NCBI GenBank assembly: GCA_905250115.1
Contig: CAJNOI010000114.1
Location: 1 to 64,000, forward strand
From: Adineta steineri
Lineage: Eukaryota; Rotifera; Eurotatoria; Adinetida; Adinetidae
DNA length: 64,000 nucleotides
Direction: 5' to 3'
The position numbers and the translations under genes are program-made. The notes beneath the pieces were generated by a model. The model was not told the DNA's origin, made no database searches, and saw only the letters and a list, made by a program, of their open reading frames with translations. Each line of letters starts with the position of its first letter. Position 1 is the first letter of the stretch. This document shows positions 24,038 to 36,101 of this stretch, piece after piece.

Positions 24038-25525
24038 TTAAATTACAAGGGCTTTTTCATAATATGTAAGTGCTTCTTGATATTCTCCTTGATCATCTCT
24101 GATCGAACCTAGTTGAATATAAATAGGTGCCTTGCCACTTTGGTCTGTTGTTTGATGAAGTAAAATTTCATAAACTTCCTGAGCCTTGTTAGACTGACCC
24201 GTTTTAATTAGCAATAATCCTAATCTCTCCCATCCTTCGACATGTGGAAAGGTCTCTTCTCGGATACTATCAGTAAGAGTACGAAGGTCTCGATCGTTGT
24301 CTTTGGTCAATGTTAGGTTCACTTGATAAAGATGATTATTTCCATCCATTGGTTCAATATCTCCAATGCGGAAAATGGTATGCATAGAAAAGAGAACTTC
24401 ATCTTCTGTATGAAAATAACTAACATCACTAACAGAAGCAAATGGGGTTGTTGAATGAGTAGGATTAATCGATATAACAAATAGAATTCCAACAAGATCA
24501 GGATTTGTAGCAGCTTGTTGTGCAAAATTAAGAGAAACGTTACGACTTTTACTAGTTGATAAAAAGTTATTAAATGAAAGAAGTCCATCTTTAGTTTTTG
24601 TCATTTTGGTGAAATCTTTTTTCGAAAGACCTTGCCCACGATAAACTGTAAATGTTGTACCTGACAGATGCCCATCGAATTGTTCTGAATGTAGTCGTTG
24701 AATATCACAATGTAGATCATTAATAAAGAAACCCATTCGAATAATTATATCAACATTCATGGATCTTAATGCTTGATTGAGCATACGATATAAAAATGCA
24801 TCCCATGTATACCACCATATAGGTATGTTGTTTTTGTATGTTGTTTGTAATTGATTAACCTTTTTTAATTCATTTTCATCATCTTCATATACTTCACGAC
24901 AATAAGTAATAAAATCCTTGAAATGTTTATCTTCGAAGCTGATGGTTAATAAGATCTCTTTCAAGATCTGAGTATACATAAAGGTTGGATCTAATTGATC
25001 CAGTTTCTTGTTTAATACCACAAAGCTGATTGATGTGGCATTTTGTTCACATTGTTGAGCAGCTTGTTTAAGAGCTCCACAGATTGATGTTATATCTGTG
25101 AAGACTCCTTTTATTTTAGGCCATTCTTTAGTCCATTGTTCATGCCATTCTCGGTTGCTACAAAATATAAAAATGGTATCTACTTGGGGCATATCATGCA
25201 CATGAGGCACAATATGTTTTCCCAGTGAACCAGAAATAATCATACATATTTTGTTGTTGTTAATGGTTTGAATAAAGTGAACACATTGTTCACCATCTGT
25301 AAACGTGTTTATGTTGTTAACAACACGTTTTAATTGTTTGATTGTATTACTACAATCATCATTATTGTCATTAATATTGTTATCTAACCAAATGAGGAGG
25401 ACATTTTGCATTCTTTGCATGTTCATACGCCGATTTGCAACTACATCTTTGGAAAAGTTTGATACGTATTTAGCATCAGCTTGTGTATTGGTTTCAATAG
25501 ATGTTGTTGATTTGTTGTTCGCCAT
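24038..25525 (-). CDS. ADP-ribosyltransferase (ART, R-S-E class) with TPR repeats
   Basis: A single-exon frame of 495 residues. The N-terminal 200 residues form an uncharacterised alpha/beta-like domain (VLLIWLDNNI, KICMIISGSLGKHIVPHV, DTIFIFCSNREW). Residues about 230-400 form an ART fold with the R-S-E triad readable: VYRGQG (Arg296), LSTSKS (Ser-Thr-Ser 323-325) and TEDEVLF (Glu374-Asp-Glu376), the ExE form typical of arginine-directed mono-ADP-ribosyltransferases using NAD. TPR units begin near residue 425 and the frame ends in ALVI, part-way through a repeat. Genes of this ART plus TPR layout are abundant in bdelloids; targets are unknown and a role in defence or signalling is speculation. 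No signal peptide, so cytosolic. The catalytic half is intact; the repeats that follow are broken. Confidence 0.85.
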   Translation of the reverse strand: MANNKSTTSIETNTQADAKYVSNFSKDVVANRRMNMQRMQNVLLIWLDNNINDNNDDCSNTIKQLKRVVNNINTFTDGEQCVHFIQTINNNKICMIISGSLGKHIVPHVHDMPQVDTIFIFCSNREWHEQWTKEWPKIKGVFTDITSICGALKQAAQQCEQNATSISFVVLNKKLDQLDPTFMYTQILKEILLTISFEDKHFKDFITYCREVYEDDENELKKVNQLQTTYKNNIPIWWYTWDAFLYRMLNQALRSMNVDIIIRMGFFINDLHCDIQRLHSEQFDGHLSGTTFTVYRGQGLSKKDFTKMTKTKDGLLSFNNFLSTSKSRNVSLNFAQQAATNPDLVGILFVISINPTHSTTPFASVSDVSYFHTEDEVLFSMHTIFRIGDIEPMDGNNHLYQVNLTLTKDNDRDLRTLTDSIREETFPHVEGWERLGLLLIKTGQSNKAQEVYEILLHQTTDQSGKAPIYIQLGSIRDDQGEYQEALTYYEKALVI

Positions 25526-28080
25526 TGCTGGTTGTAATGTAAATTACTTCTAGAAGAAATATTTATAAATGAATGAGAATAATGTGCCATTTTTTAGTAT
25601 AAGAGTTTTCTTTCGAGATTGTTCATTTTATCATCACTTACATTGTTTTCTCTGTTATCAGTATTTCACTTGATTTTTTCATATTTGTTATATATACGTC
25701 AGAAAGTGTTACAGGTATCATCAGAGATATTTATCAGTTACCGACAAACGAAAAGGACGTTAAAGTATGGTCATTGTTGATAATTCAAAAACATAATCAG
25801 CAAGAAATAGTTCTTAAAATATTTGTTCTTACAGAAAATCTCTAAAGAGAATTTTAGTTTTTTTAGTCATTATTACAAAATGATGGAAGTTTACAATTAT
25901 TTTTATCTCGAGACAAATGGTTACTGAATAATATGACAAAAATACCAGAACAATAATACAAATTCTAATAAAGATTTTCTGTTGGAACAATGAGGAAAAA
26001 GATTAGAACCATTTCTACGAAACAGAAAAAAAAACATTTAGTTATTATGTGTTGTCGATTGTTCTTTTTTATCTTCTTTTTCTTTTTATAAGTCAAAGAC
26101 GACGTGTATGCATGTTCTATGACTAATATAATGTTATTAGAAATATAAAAGATCAACAAACATGCACATTCAAGTAAATCAAAAAAGATTAGTATTAATA
26201 TATCTTTAAAATGAATAAAATTCATAAAAAATCTTCCCTTACATGTTATTTGTTTGTGTACTAATTAGATGTTTGAAATAAATAAATTAACTACAATGCA
26301 ATCATATAATTGATCATTCGCACCTAATTGTCACTGAATAATAATCAAGTGTAAACTTTTGTAAAGCTTTACATCTTCTTAATTATATTAGAATCTTCTG
26401 TGAAAGACATTCACATATTTGTTTTTACTTGTCAGTTTCACAAATGATTGTTCGTTTTAGAAAAATCATTAACAAGTATCAGCATATAGATTAGAAAAAT
26501 CTATTGAAGACATTTCGATATCATCCAATTTTTAAAATAAAAAATTGATTTATAATATTTCTATTTATCTGGTTTGAGTAAATCAATAAAAGACAGAAAA
26601 TAAGTGGATTCTATAAAGTATATTTGTATTTTATCGTGAGATTATGTTTATGTTGAGCTTAAAGCTATCAATATTTACGAACGAAAAACATATGATGATC
26701 AGTATTTTTGAATGGTTTGAACCAATTATTAAAATAAATTATGAATTAGTTTTAGAAAATAAAATGAAATTTGTGTTACAAAACATTAGACAATGGAATT
26801 AATTTTATAGTAGATATTTACACATTGTTCTTTCGTTAAAAAACCATCGATTTATAAATCAAATCGTTTATATAATTTATTCACTTGAACATATCTGAAG
26901 TTCTAGGATTAGGGTGTGAGGGTATCATATATATTCTAATTACTCACATGCGCCCACATTCTCAAAATATAAAGGTAGTTAGCTTATATGTATATCTAGT
27001 GTCACTACTCATATTATCAGCTGTGAGACAGTTGGTAGAGAAAAATGACGCCTAACTTTGCTTCGCATCGCATTAAAGACTATCAGAGATCAGATTTCAA
27101 AAAAATATTGGCATTATATGTATTAAACTTGAATAACTTTAAATTTTCAAAACAGACAAATATCATAAATATAATGAAAATACTATTTTTACTTGCATAT
27201 TTTAATGCTCGAATAAATAATGATCAACGTTGATTCAAGTGGCAAAAAGTTTTCCATTATTATGCAAATTGTAAATTTAATTTAAACATATTCAGTTTCT
27301 TTCAAATCCGAGTTCAGGAAAATTATTTAAAATAAACTAAAGGAATAGTCTATTACTAAACTCAACTATACTTCTAATATTTTCAATAAAAATCGATATT
27401 TACACTTCAAATATAAATGTCATCTAAGGTAAAAAAGAGTTTCCGTTTAATAAGTGGAAATCAATTTTATTTAGCAATACGATAGAATAGAAAAATTAGT
27501 TTTGCATTTGTATAATGTTTACCGAATATATTATTAGTTAAGACGACCGAATGAAGTCAATTGTAAAATGCTTATATTTGTCATTCAGTTTATTAAAAAA
27601 AAACGTTGTACTATAATCGATAATATAAACTCTTTAGAAAAATTTCCTTTCTTTTATATACTTACAATGGGATCTCAACATATTTATCTAGGACAAGCAA
27701 AGAAAACTTCTTTACATTCTGATAATTACCATCATGAAACACCATATGTTTTTCTATACAATTATATTTTTTGCTTGTTAAAAAACTATCTTCTCCAATG
27801 TTAATCAATGCTTCCACTGATATTTACAAGTATTTTCATTTTAATTTATGTATTCCTTGATTTTTTTTCTTTCGTGAGCTTCGTTTTAAATCATAAATAA
27901 TCGGTTTGAGTATCTCTATAAATTATTTATCTGTTTTCCTCTACGATTAGCGTCTTTTCTTTTGACATGTATATCGTAAAAAAGAATGAGTTCGGTTTTT
28001 TTTACGACTTATCGATAACTCTTAAAAAACTATGAAATACAATTAGATTTGTATTTTGTGATAAGTTATACTTTAAAATT
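25526..28080. other. Long intergenic region, no gene seen
   Basis: About 2.5 kb of AT-rich sequence between two divergently transcribed single-exon genes. Only short, compositionally biased frames occur. I found no tRNA-like, repeat or transposon signature. It is the largest empty stretch in the window. Confidence 0.45.
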
Positions 28081-29166
28081 ATGTCCCTAATTGACGAACA
28101 ATCCGAACCAAATCTAACATCAACAGATCCACTTCTGCATGTACCATCGTTAACTAACGAAAATCTAACAAAACAATCTAATTGGATAACTCGTTTTTCC
28201 GGTATTTTATATTCATTACTTTCATCATTTATTTTTGTTTCTGGAACATTCACTATAAAACTATTGGGTGTTGATTTACTTGATGCATTATTAGTACGTT
28301 TTTTTGTACAAACAATCATCGTATTGTCGTTTGTTTTAAATAAACATTATACATTACTTGGTGGTACAATATGGCAAATATGCCTACAAATTATTTGTTC
28401 TGGTACCGGTGCCCTCGGATTTGTTTTATTTTGTCTTGCTGTACGTTATATTGAATTATCTGATATTAATACATTAAGTTATACACGAGTAGTATGGACA
28501 GTTGTTCTTAGTGTTATTGTCTATCGTGAACGACCATCAACAGGTACATTAATAGCTTTACCATTAACTCTACTTGGTGTTATTTTTGTTACTCAACCAA
28601 ATTTTCTTTTTACATCAAAACCGACGTTAGTTAAAAATATTGATGATAAATTTCGTATACTTGGTTATGCAATGGCTTTAGGTGCTGCTTTAACATCAGC
28701 AATTAATGTTTTATTATTTAAACAACTTATATCAACATCAACAGATATTAAAACAAGTGTATTAAATTTTCAATTTGCATTAGCTATGTTAGTTATACTT
28801 ATTCTTAATCAATTCTATAAAATATTTTATATTCAACTAACTATTTCATGGATTTCTTTTTTATCTTGGCGTTTTTTATTAGCAGCAGTTGTTTGTGTTC
28901 TGACAATTTCTGCAGGTATATTTACACAAAAAAGTATTAAACGTGAACATCCAGCTGTTTATTCATTACTTGGTTCAGCAGATATTATCTTTGCATTATT
29001 GTTACAAAATATTTTTACATCAGTACAATCAAATTTCTATGCATTAATTGGTTCAGCTCTTGTTATATGTAGTGTTGTTGTACTTGGAATATCAAGAATT
29101 ATTACTGAACGAAATATACAAAAGAAAATAAAAGAAAATGTGAATAAAAATAATGAAATATGTTAA
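28081..29166 (+). CDS. EamA/DMT-family membrane transporter (SLC35G-like)
   Basis: A single-exon frame of 361 residues with about ten hydrophobic helices in two EamA repeats. A polar N-terminus of about 40 residues precedes the first helix (SSFIFVSGTFTIKLLG). The typical helix-4 region reads LSDINTLSYTRVVWTVVLSV, followed by VYRERPSTGTLIALPLTLLG with VIFVTQPNFLF, the usual end of the first half. The second half repeats the pattern, with REHPAVYSLLGSADIIFALL near the end. These features match SLC35G-type members of the drug/metabolite transporter clan; some clan members move nucleotide sugars or metabolites, but no substrate can be assigned. The lack of introns in a gene this long is unusual here; retroposition or transfer are both possible. 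Confidence 0.85.
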   Translation: MSLIDEQSEPNLTSTDPLLHVPSLTNENLTKQSNWITRFSGILYSLLSSFIFVSGTFTIKLLGVDLLDALLVRFFVQTIIVLSFVLNKHYTLLGGTIWQICLQIICSGTGALGFVLFCLAVRYIELSDINTLSYTRVVWTVVLSVIVYRERPSTGTLIALPLTLLGVIFVTQPNFLFTSKPTLVKNIDDKFRILGYAMALGAALTSAINVLLFKQLISTSTDIKTSVLNFQFALAMLVILILNQFYKIFYIQLTISWISFLSWRFLLAAVVCVLTISAGIFTQKSIKREHPAVYSLLGSADIIFALLLQNIFTSVQSNFYALIGSALVICSVVVLGISRIITERNIQKKIKENVNKNNEIC

Positions 29167-30330
29167 GCAAATAAAATATTTAATAGTTACTATCTATTTT
29201 TTCTCAAACTGATGTCTTCAGTTTGACATTAAGAATACACCATGTGTATATTATGTATTAGGGAGAATAGATGGTAGAGCAGATTTATTCGATAAGGTGC
29301 CTTCATACTTTCTTTAATTTGTCAGAGCATGCTGATTTTTTAAAGTGTCGGAAGTGCACTGATACTATAATTGATTCTTCAAAAATAATAGGAGTAAAAT
29401 CAAGAACAGAATTTTTTTTAAATAGTTGAACTGTATATTTATTTTTTATGATAATTGATTGTAACTGTATGATATCCTTTCATACTATTCGTATGAAGGT
29501 GAAAAATCAGGATTGATTAATGTTTAAACGTATGATCATTTAATAACAAGTACAGACTCTATCAGTAGTAGATATATCCAAGTGTTTGCTTATTGCCGTA
29601 GAAAATGTGATTGATCGACATTATTGATATATCGAAGGACAATATCTCAATGGCTGTCGTTAGAGAAAATGAAAGGTCAAAAGTTTTATAAGTGATATTT
29701 TCTACAGTAAATTACCAAGAAAAAGTCTGTTTGTATAGAAAACGATCACTTTAGAATTTCACTTCCTCATCAATAATCATGTGCTCTAATTTTAATATAA
29801 CCATTCGAAAAAGAAGAAAAAAAACTATTCCGACTTTCATTTCAAGGTCAAGGTTAAATAACTCTTTAATCATCATGAATATGAACGCTCTCATACGTTC
29901 ATCATTCAGACTAGTAATTATAAAAATTTTGACTCATTAAAAATCCGATAGCATTCACTTGTCAAATACTATTAAAATATTTTTATAATTAACGATTTTC
30001 TTTTGTATCGAAAAAGAAATCAATAGAAGGTGATAGTGATGTTGTATGACATGAAGCTATTAGAACAAATTATATATGTCATATAAAAGATAACTTTTTC
30101 ATTTTTCAATACTATAGATAATGATAAAAATAAAATTTTCGAATTTTTAGATTGAAATACATTAGTATTTTTTTGCGGCTGATTATCAACCACATATAGA
30201 TAATTCTCAATAAACAAAAATTTTAAAATTAATTTTCTCTAATTCTACATTTTGAAATACAACGAAAAAAAACCAAAAATTTTCTTTTTGTTTTCCTTTT
30301 TATTTATGTTATATTTTCGTTGCAAATTAG
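29167..30330. other. Intergenic between convergent genes, no gene seen
   Basis: AT-rich sequence between the stop codons of the transporter and the RRM/KH gene. A few short hairpins occur (for example around 29480), none convincing as a functional element. Confidence 0.45.
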
Positions 30331-32594
30331 TCAGTCTGATTCATAAAATGATATAGCATTTTCAACAAAATAATCATAGATTTGCTTTCGCATAGCGTCA
30401 ACATCTTGTCCAAAACCAACAAATGTTAATTGATTTTGTTTAACTTGTAATAAAACACGTCGTCGACGAAAACCATTTGGATTAGCATAAAGATCACGTA
30501 CATATGAATGCCAAGAGTCACTTGCTAAACAACGTTTATCATCTTTATCTAACATTATTGAACTAACACGTATATCTTGACGAAGAAATTCATATACACG
30601 ATCACAACCTTCACGTGATAAACCATATAAAACAAGTTTAAGATGATTATTGTTTGCTAAAAGACCATGACCATTCATTGTTGGTGTTGGCGAAGCTGAA
30701 CTACGTCGATGATGATCAGCTGTACGTTCAATTTCATAGGCACATACAAAATCAGCACGTGTTAAATTATCAACAACTATTTCAACTGAAAAAGAAAAAT
30801 TTTGTTTTTTATGAAAACAGAAATAAAAATCTTTTTTGTTTACCTGTATCAGGATTTGATAGGAAAACAGCCATTTCTTTTCCTATTCTATAATGTTTAT
30901 GAACAATTCCATTGAGTATTGATTCAAAATATGTTTTACAAACATTTACTTGATCAAGTGGACCACGTAAAACAATACGTCGTTCTGTTCGATCAATATC
31001 AATCGTTAAATTAACATAAGTACGTCGAGCTAATTCAATAAAACGCATTGCAAGTAGATCAAGTTGAAATAAACGTAAATTCTCAAGACTATCATCAATA
31101 ATTGCAACTGATGGTGGTACATGTGCAGGTGGTGGTGGTAATTCAATATTATTGAAATTTTGTTTGGCTGGTGATGCTGATCGAATAAGTAATGATGATC
31201 GATGATTATTTACTTTTGGATCACGTGTTGCACTTACTGGTTTACTACGATAAACAGCATCAGTTAGAGGTATATGATTTTTATTTGTTGTTGTACGAGT
31301 TGTAAGCATATCAGTAAGTTCACTTAATGCACGATCTAAATGTTCTTTTATAGCTGTTACAATAATATGATCTTGTTGTGTACCAGATGGTGCTAATTGC
31401 ATTAAACGTGTATTATCTTTAAATGAAAGTTCAGCAAGTTGTTCCGATGTAATTTGTGGTATTTTATTATTATTCCATGGTACTTTATGAACAACAAGAC
31501 GTTCAGTTAGAAAATGTTCAACTAATTTTTCAATATCTTTTGCCCATTTTAAACGACGTTTAACTGTTAAACGTAAATCAGTAAAATTTATTTCAATAAC
31601 ACCTTCATTTTGTAAATTAATATGACCATTAATTGTTTTTAATTGATCACGTAGTTCATCAAGTAATGGACGATTTTTTAATAAGAATGCATAACGACTA
31701 TCATCCGATCCACGATAACATATTGGATCAGGTTTTTTTCCAACATTTGATGCATCAATAAATGGTTCAACACCCATATGTGCATAAAATATTCGTACAT
31801 CAAGACGATTATTATGTATTAAATGTTCACGTTTTATAACTCGTCGTACATCTAAATATCTTGAAAAATAAAACAAACAAAATTTATGCGTTTTTGTAAC
31901 CTTTATAGTCAGCAAATGTAACAAGTGCATGTTGATGTTCTTTATCAAGTGTAACATCAACAACTTGTCCACCATCACTACGACGTCGATTTGAAAAATA
32001 TAATTCAAGAACATCACGTGATATATCCGATGGTAAATTTCTTATCATCACTGTTGCTGGTGCTATAACTTCAGCTAATGTTATTTCACTATTGTTTAAT
32101 TTTGATCGAGTACCATGACGGCGACGAACTTCATTCATATCTTAATAGAAAAAAAAAGAAGAAGAAATTGTTTCCTATGTTTTTTTATTTTGTCAATTTT
32201 TAAGACACGAACCAAGTTCAGTTTTGAAGGTCACCATAACTGTCGTATCTTCAAGATTTGAATAATCAATTCGTTCAATTTCAGTTTCACCAGATAAATG
32301 TTCTAAATAAAGTTCGAGATATTCTTGAACAAGATCAGCAGGTAAATTAAATAATATTAAACGACGTAAATCAACTTCTGGTATGAAACTATTCGTATTA
32401 TTGTTACTACTATGTGTAGTAGTATTAGCATTATGACTTGATAATTTTGAATTTTTTAATGGTGGAACACTTGGTCCAAATACTGTCGTATCAATTGATT
32501 TTAATGATTGAGGACTTCCTACTGATATTGTTGGATATTGATGATAAGGTGGCGGATAACGTGTTTGAATAATAGCTGGCGAAACTTGTTGCAT
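30331..32594 (-). CDS. PARP14-like multi-RRM/KH protein without macro or PARP domain
   Basis: Four exons. I start at ATG 32594; the open frame extends further upstream but that part looks like leader sequence. Exon 1 has a Pro/Tyr-rich start and an RRM-like unit (LRRLILFNLPADLVQEYLEL with IERIDYS and TVMVTFK). Exon 2 has a second one (VMIRNLPSDISRDVLELYFS, then SDGGQVVDVTL and HALVTFADY), closely like the RRM units of PARP10/PARP14. Exon 3 is long and contains KH-like segments (AKDIEKLVEHF; RTYVNLTIDIDRTERRIVLR). Exon 4 ends with a conserved-looking domain (GYGLSREGCDRVYEF-type) to the stop. The total is about 700 residues. Human PARP14 carries macrodomains and a PARP domain after such repeats; none is here. 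Nucleic-acid or ADP-ribose-pathway binding is a guess. Confidence 0.65.
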
Positions 32595-33811
32595 GATTAG
32601 TGGGTTAGATAGATGAAAATTTAAACGTTTGTCCTCTTCTCGCCTCTTTTTTTTGCTGTTGAATGATGATGATGATAAAAGAACGGCCCTTTTTCTAAGT
32701 AAATGAAGATAGATGAACCGTGTCGCAACAACGCTTGTAAACGAAGTTGAATCGCGTATGCCTCTTTTTTCGCTTCGTTTTTCTTCTACATCAAAAAAAA
32801 ATGTCGCGTCTTGTAATAAAAAAAAAGAGCGAAAGAAAAGGCTATTCGATTGAGCTAGTACATGTATACACATATACCTGATTGATAATTGAAGGACGTC
32901 GTGAAGACACTTATCACTGTGACAATATCCATTTTAAATCAATCAAAGAAACATTAAAAGAGATAGTCGATCCTTTCACTCAAATGTGAATGTTCAATGT
33001 CGATTGATTTATTGAATGAAATAGAGAAAAAACGAACAATAAAGTACAATCGATAAAATAACTTACACATACATATCTTATTAAGAAGGACAAGTATTTT
33101 AACCTTCATTAGTCTTAAAATTTTTATTTTACATAATTAACAATATTGATTAATCTAAAAAATTCTATCTTATACAATAGATCATATAGTAAAAAATAAA
33201 TATATATGATACTATCAAACAACATATATATTAGATGAGATATTATAAAAACAGTTCATGAATTTGATATAAAAAATGTTAATCCAAATAGAATAATTTG
33301 TGTAAAGATTCATATATAGTTAAAATTTTAAGGTCATACTATTTGATGGATCTAATATACCATACATAATAATCTTATCTATACGTCAGACACTGCATCC
33401 TTGAATTTTATCAAAAGTGAATCGATTTCTACCTTGAGACAGTTAGATTGAATCGAAAAAACTCAATACAAAAAAACATGGTCTGATTTTAGTCTTGTAA
33501 AACTTCTTTTTTTCTTTTATTATCATTTTTTAAGATACTCAAAAAATATATATTTATTAATAATCTTATTCCGTTAAACGAAAAACATTACTATTAAATA
33601 TATTACGCAATTATTTTCTTATCTAACAAATTAATCGAACGATATAATTTTTAAAACAATTTTTTGTTATGTTTATATTCTCTTTAAATAACAAGTATGT
33701 ATCTTGATAAGAATAATAATTAATTTTATATAAATTATTTTTTGGCCAAAAAAAAATAATAAATAATTAATTAAAAGTACAAATATTTAATAAAAGATAA
33801 AAATGATATCA
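32595..33811. other. Intergenic plus 5' leader of the RRM/KH gene
   Basis: The first 280 bp remain open in frame with the RRM/KH gene, but their Ser/Arg/Phe-rich translation does not resemble a domain and is likely untranslated leader. The rest is very AT-rich up to the MON1 stop. No other feature is supported. Confidence 0.45.
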
Positions 33812-36101
33812 TCAAAAATATTCGCATCTCAATATAAATAACTGACTTTCTTCACGTCTTATATACGATAATATTCGATCCGCACATAGAATAACTGTTT
33901 CTAATGAAACAAGTGGTGAAAATACAACATGTAGTTCAAATCCTGGCGCTAACTAAAGAGAAAAAAATAAATAATATCTATAAATATGTAAATAAAATCA
34001 ATTAGTATATCTGATCAAACCCATCCAAGTAATGATTCATATTCTGTTTTATAGTAAACAATTTTTAATTGATGATTTGGATCATGAAGACGAGCAAAAA
34101 CAAAACGAATTGCTTCAAATAATCGAACATGTTCTTCATTCGTAATATAAGGTTTTAATAATTTTGATGATGTATATTGACTTAAACCACGTGATTTATA
34201 AGCAAAATATCGTAAATCATTGCAAGCTATTTCATCCGATAAAAGACGATCTTTGTCTAATGCAAGTTTGATTTGTGGAATTAAATTTGATTTGTTTAAT
34301 TTCTAATACAAAAATTATTAAACAAAAAATTATTTAAAGAAAAAGTTTTACTTCATAAATCGTCTGTTTAAAATTCGAAAGAATTTGAAAATGTTCAGGA
34401 TTTACTGTTAATAAAACAAGACATACATCACAAGTATCATCTAAATATGATATATGTGCATGAAGACAACCACTAAAACAAACCTTTTTATATTATCAAT
34501 TGATATATAAAGATAATTGTATACCTTGTATCAAATCGTGGTAAACATACAGGTACCCATGATTCAACACCTTTAAATGCATCAGAGCTATTAACAAGAT
34601 TAATAAGTAAATATAAATCAGATGGATGTAAATGATAATTTCTTAAACGTGCTATTGTAACTAAATAACCATGAGCAAGTGTGATTGCAAATATCATATC
34701 CTAAATATTATCTTATAGAAATTTCGAAATAACGGATGCGATAGAATAAATAGCGTTTTCGATATTTTGATATATGTCCGCGAATTTTTTTCGAGAAGAT
34801 AACTATGGAACTATACTCAAGGGTGGGTGCAATGGCGGGTCTAGGATTTTGGAAGGGAGGGGAGCGATACCTGGGGAGGGGGTGCGATTTTGGCTAAAAA
34901 CTATTTTTTGAGTCCAATCGAAGTAGTGTGAACCTAGTTTTTTGTTCACTTTTGCTGTAAAAAATCGTCTGAAGGGAGGGGGACGGTCACCCCATCACCT
35001 CCCGCCTAAACCCGCCACTGGGTGGATGTGGATGAAATAAAATGCCTATACCCTCAAGATGGTTTCGAACAAAATTCACGTACATACGTCAGAGATATTT
35101 ATTCTGTCGCATTCGTTATTATATAAACAAATTGTTACTTTTTGTCCTCGTATTGTTTGTGCAATTGTATGTCCAATTTGATTTCGTGTACCTGCTGGTA
35201 AAATTAAACATCTAGCTGATGTCATAAGCATACCTAAATCATGTTCGTACATATCCATAATATTATTTAATAATTTTTTTTCTGCATTAGATAACCAACG
35301 ACGTAAATCAAAATTCGGTTGATGTATAAATTTTTGTTTTATACGACTTAATGTTAATGTACTTATTATTTGATGATATATATATGTTAATTGTTGAAGA
35401 AGACATATTGAATGTTCGTTTTTATGTGTTACTAAAACGAATATTAATGGTTCTTTATGTAAAAATGCAATACGACAACGTCCAGCTTTTAAGTAATTTA
35501 ATTGACTTGATTGTGTTATTTCAGCAAATGAAACAAGTGTTTCCATAACAGCAGTTAAAGTTACTAATTGATCTTCATCACCATATCTAAAAATATATAA
35601 GTAAATATCGTAAAACAATATACAAAAAAATTAACCTTGTAAATACTGGTTTGCCATTTTCACTTAATATAAATACGTGTTTAATTGGAGTTCGAAGCAG
35701 CTTCATAGTTACTTCTTCAGCATCATCACGATTAAGACTTTCATCTATACTATTGATTTTTGTAGTTATTGGTGTTGATTTAGTTGTATCATCACTAGAA
35801 TCATCAATTGGATATGAATTCGGTGAATCATCTATTTCAGTCTATATATATAATTAAGGAAAATAAATGATACAAATCTCAAAATAATTACGGTATTAGT
35901 AGTGTCTATTGTTGCTTCATCTAACAGAGAGTTTCGTCGTATTAAATTTATTAAACCATATGATGATTCTTGTTCCTCATCAAAAACAGCAGGTTCATCA
36001 GATTTCTGTGTTAAATCATTTTCATAGGATGGTAAAGATACTAATGCTGATGTTAATTCATCAATAAAAGAATATTTTCTGTCTACCGCACGGTCTGCCA
36101 T
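33812..36101 (-). CDS. MON1: MON1, subunit of the MON1-CCZ1 Rab7 exchange factor
   Basis: A multi-exon gene starting at ATG 36101 (MADRAVDRKYSF). An acidic, disordered N-terminus is followed by the first longin domain, with the family hallmark KHVFILSENGKPVFTRYGDE and the following TLTAVMETLVSFAE. CRIAFLHKEPLIFVLVT, YHQIISTLTLSRI and GTRNQIGHTIAQTIRGQ also match MON1. Later exons give HPSDLYLLINLV, ESWVPVCLPRFDT and CLHAHISYLDDTCDVCLVLL (second longin domain). The final exon reads APGFELHVVFSPLVSLE and ends with IRREESQLFIL. The product works with CCZ1 to recruit and activate Rab7 on maturing endosomes. The central intron is enlarged by a transposon (34830-35020). An upstream in-frame GTG at 36110 is not needed as a start. 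Confidence 0.93.
34830..35020. mobile_element. hAT-like MITE in a MON1 intron
   Basis: A 191-bp element with inverted ends CAATGGCGGGTCTAGG and, on the other strand, CAGTGGCGGGTTTAGG. This terminus style is known from hAT-type elements. It is flanked by an 8-bp duplication with one difference, GGTGGGTG (34822-34829) and GGTGGATG (35021-35028). The interior is GC-rich, in contrast to the AT-rich intron, and has no coding capacity. Confidence 0.75.

Noticed and set aside
28002..28319. Minus-strand frame over the transporter start
   Set aside because: Antisense shadow of the SLC35G-like gene.
32595..32873. In-frame N-terminal extension of the RRM/KH gene
   Set aside because: The translation is Ser/Arg/Phe-rich without recognisable domain; a leader sequence is more likely and ATG 32594 gives a plausible N-terminus.
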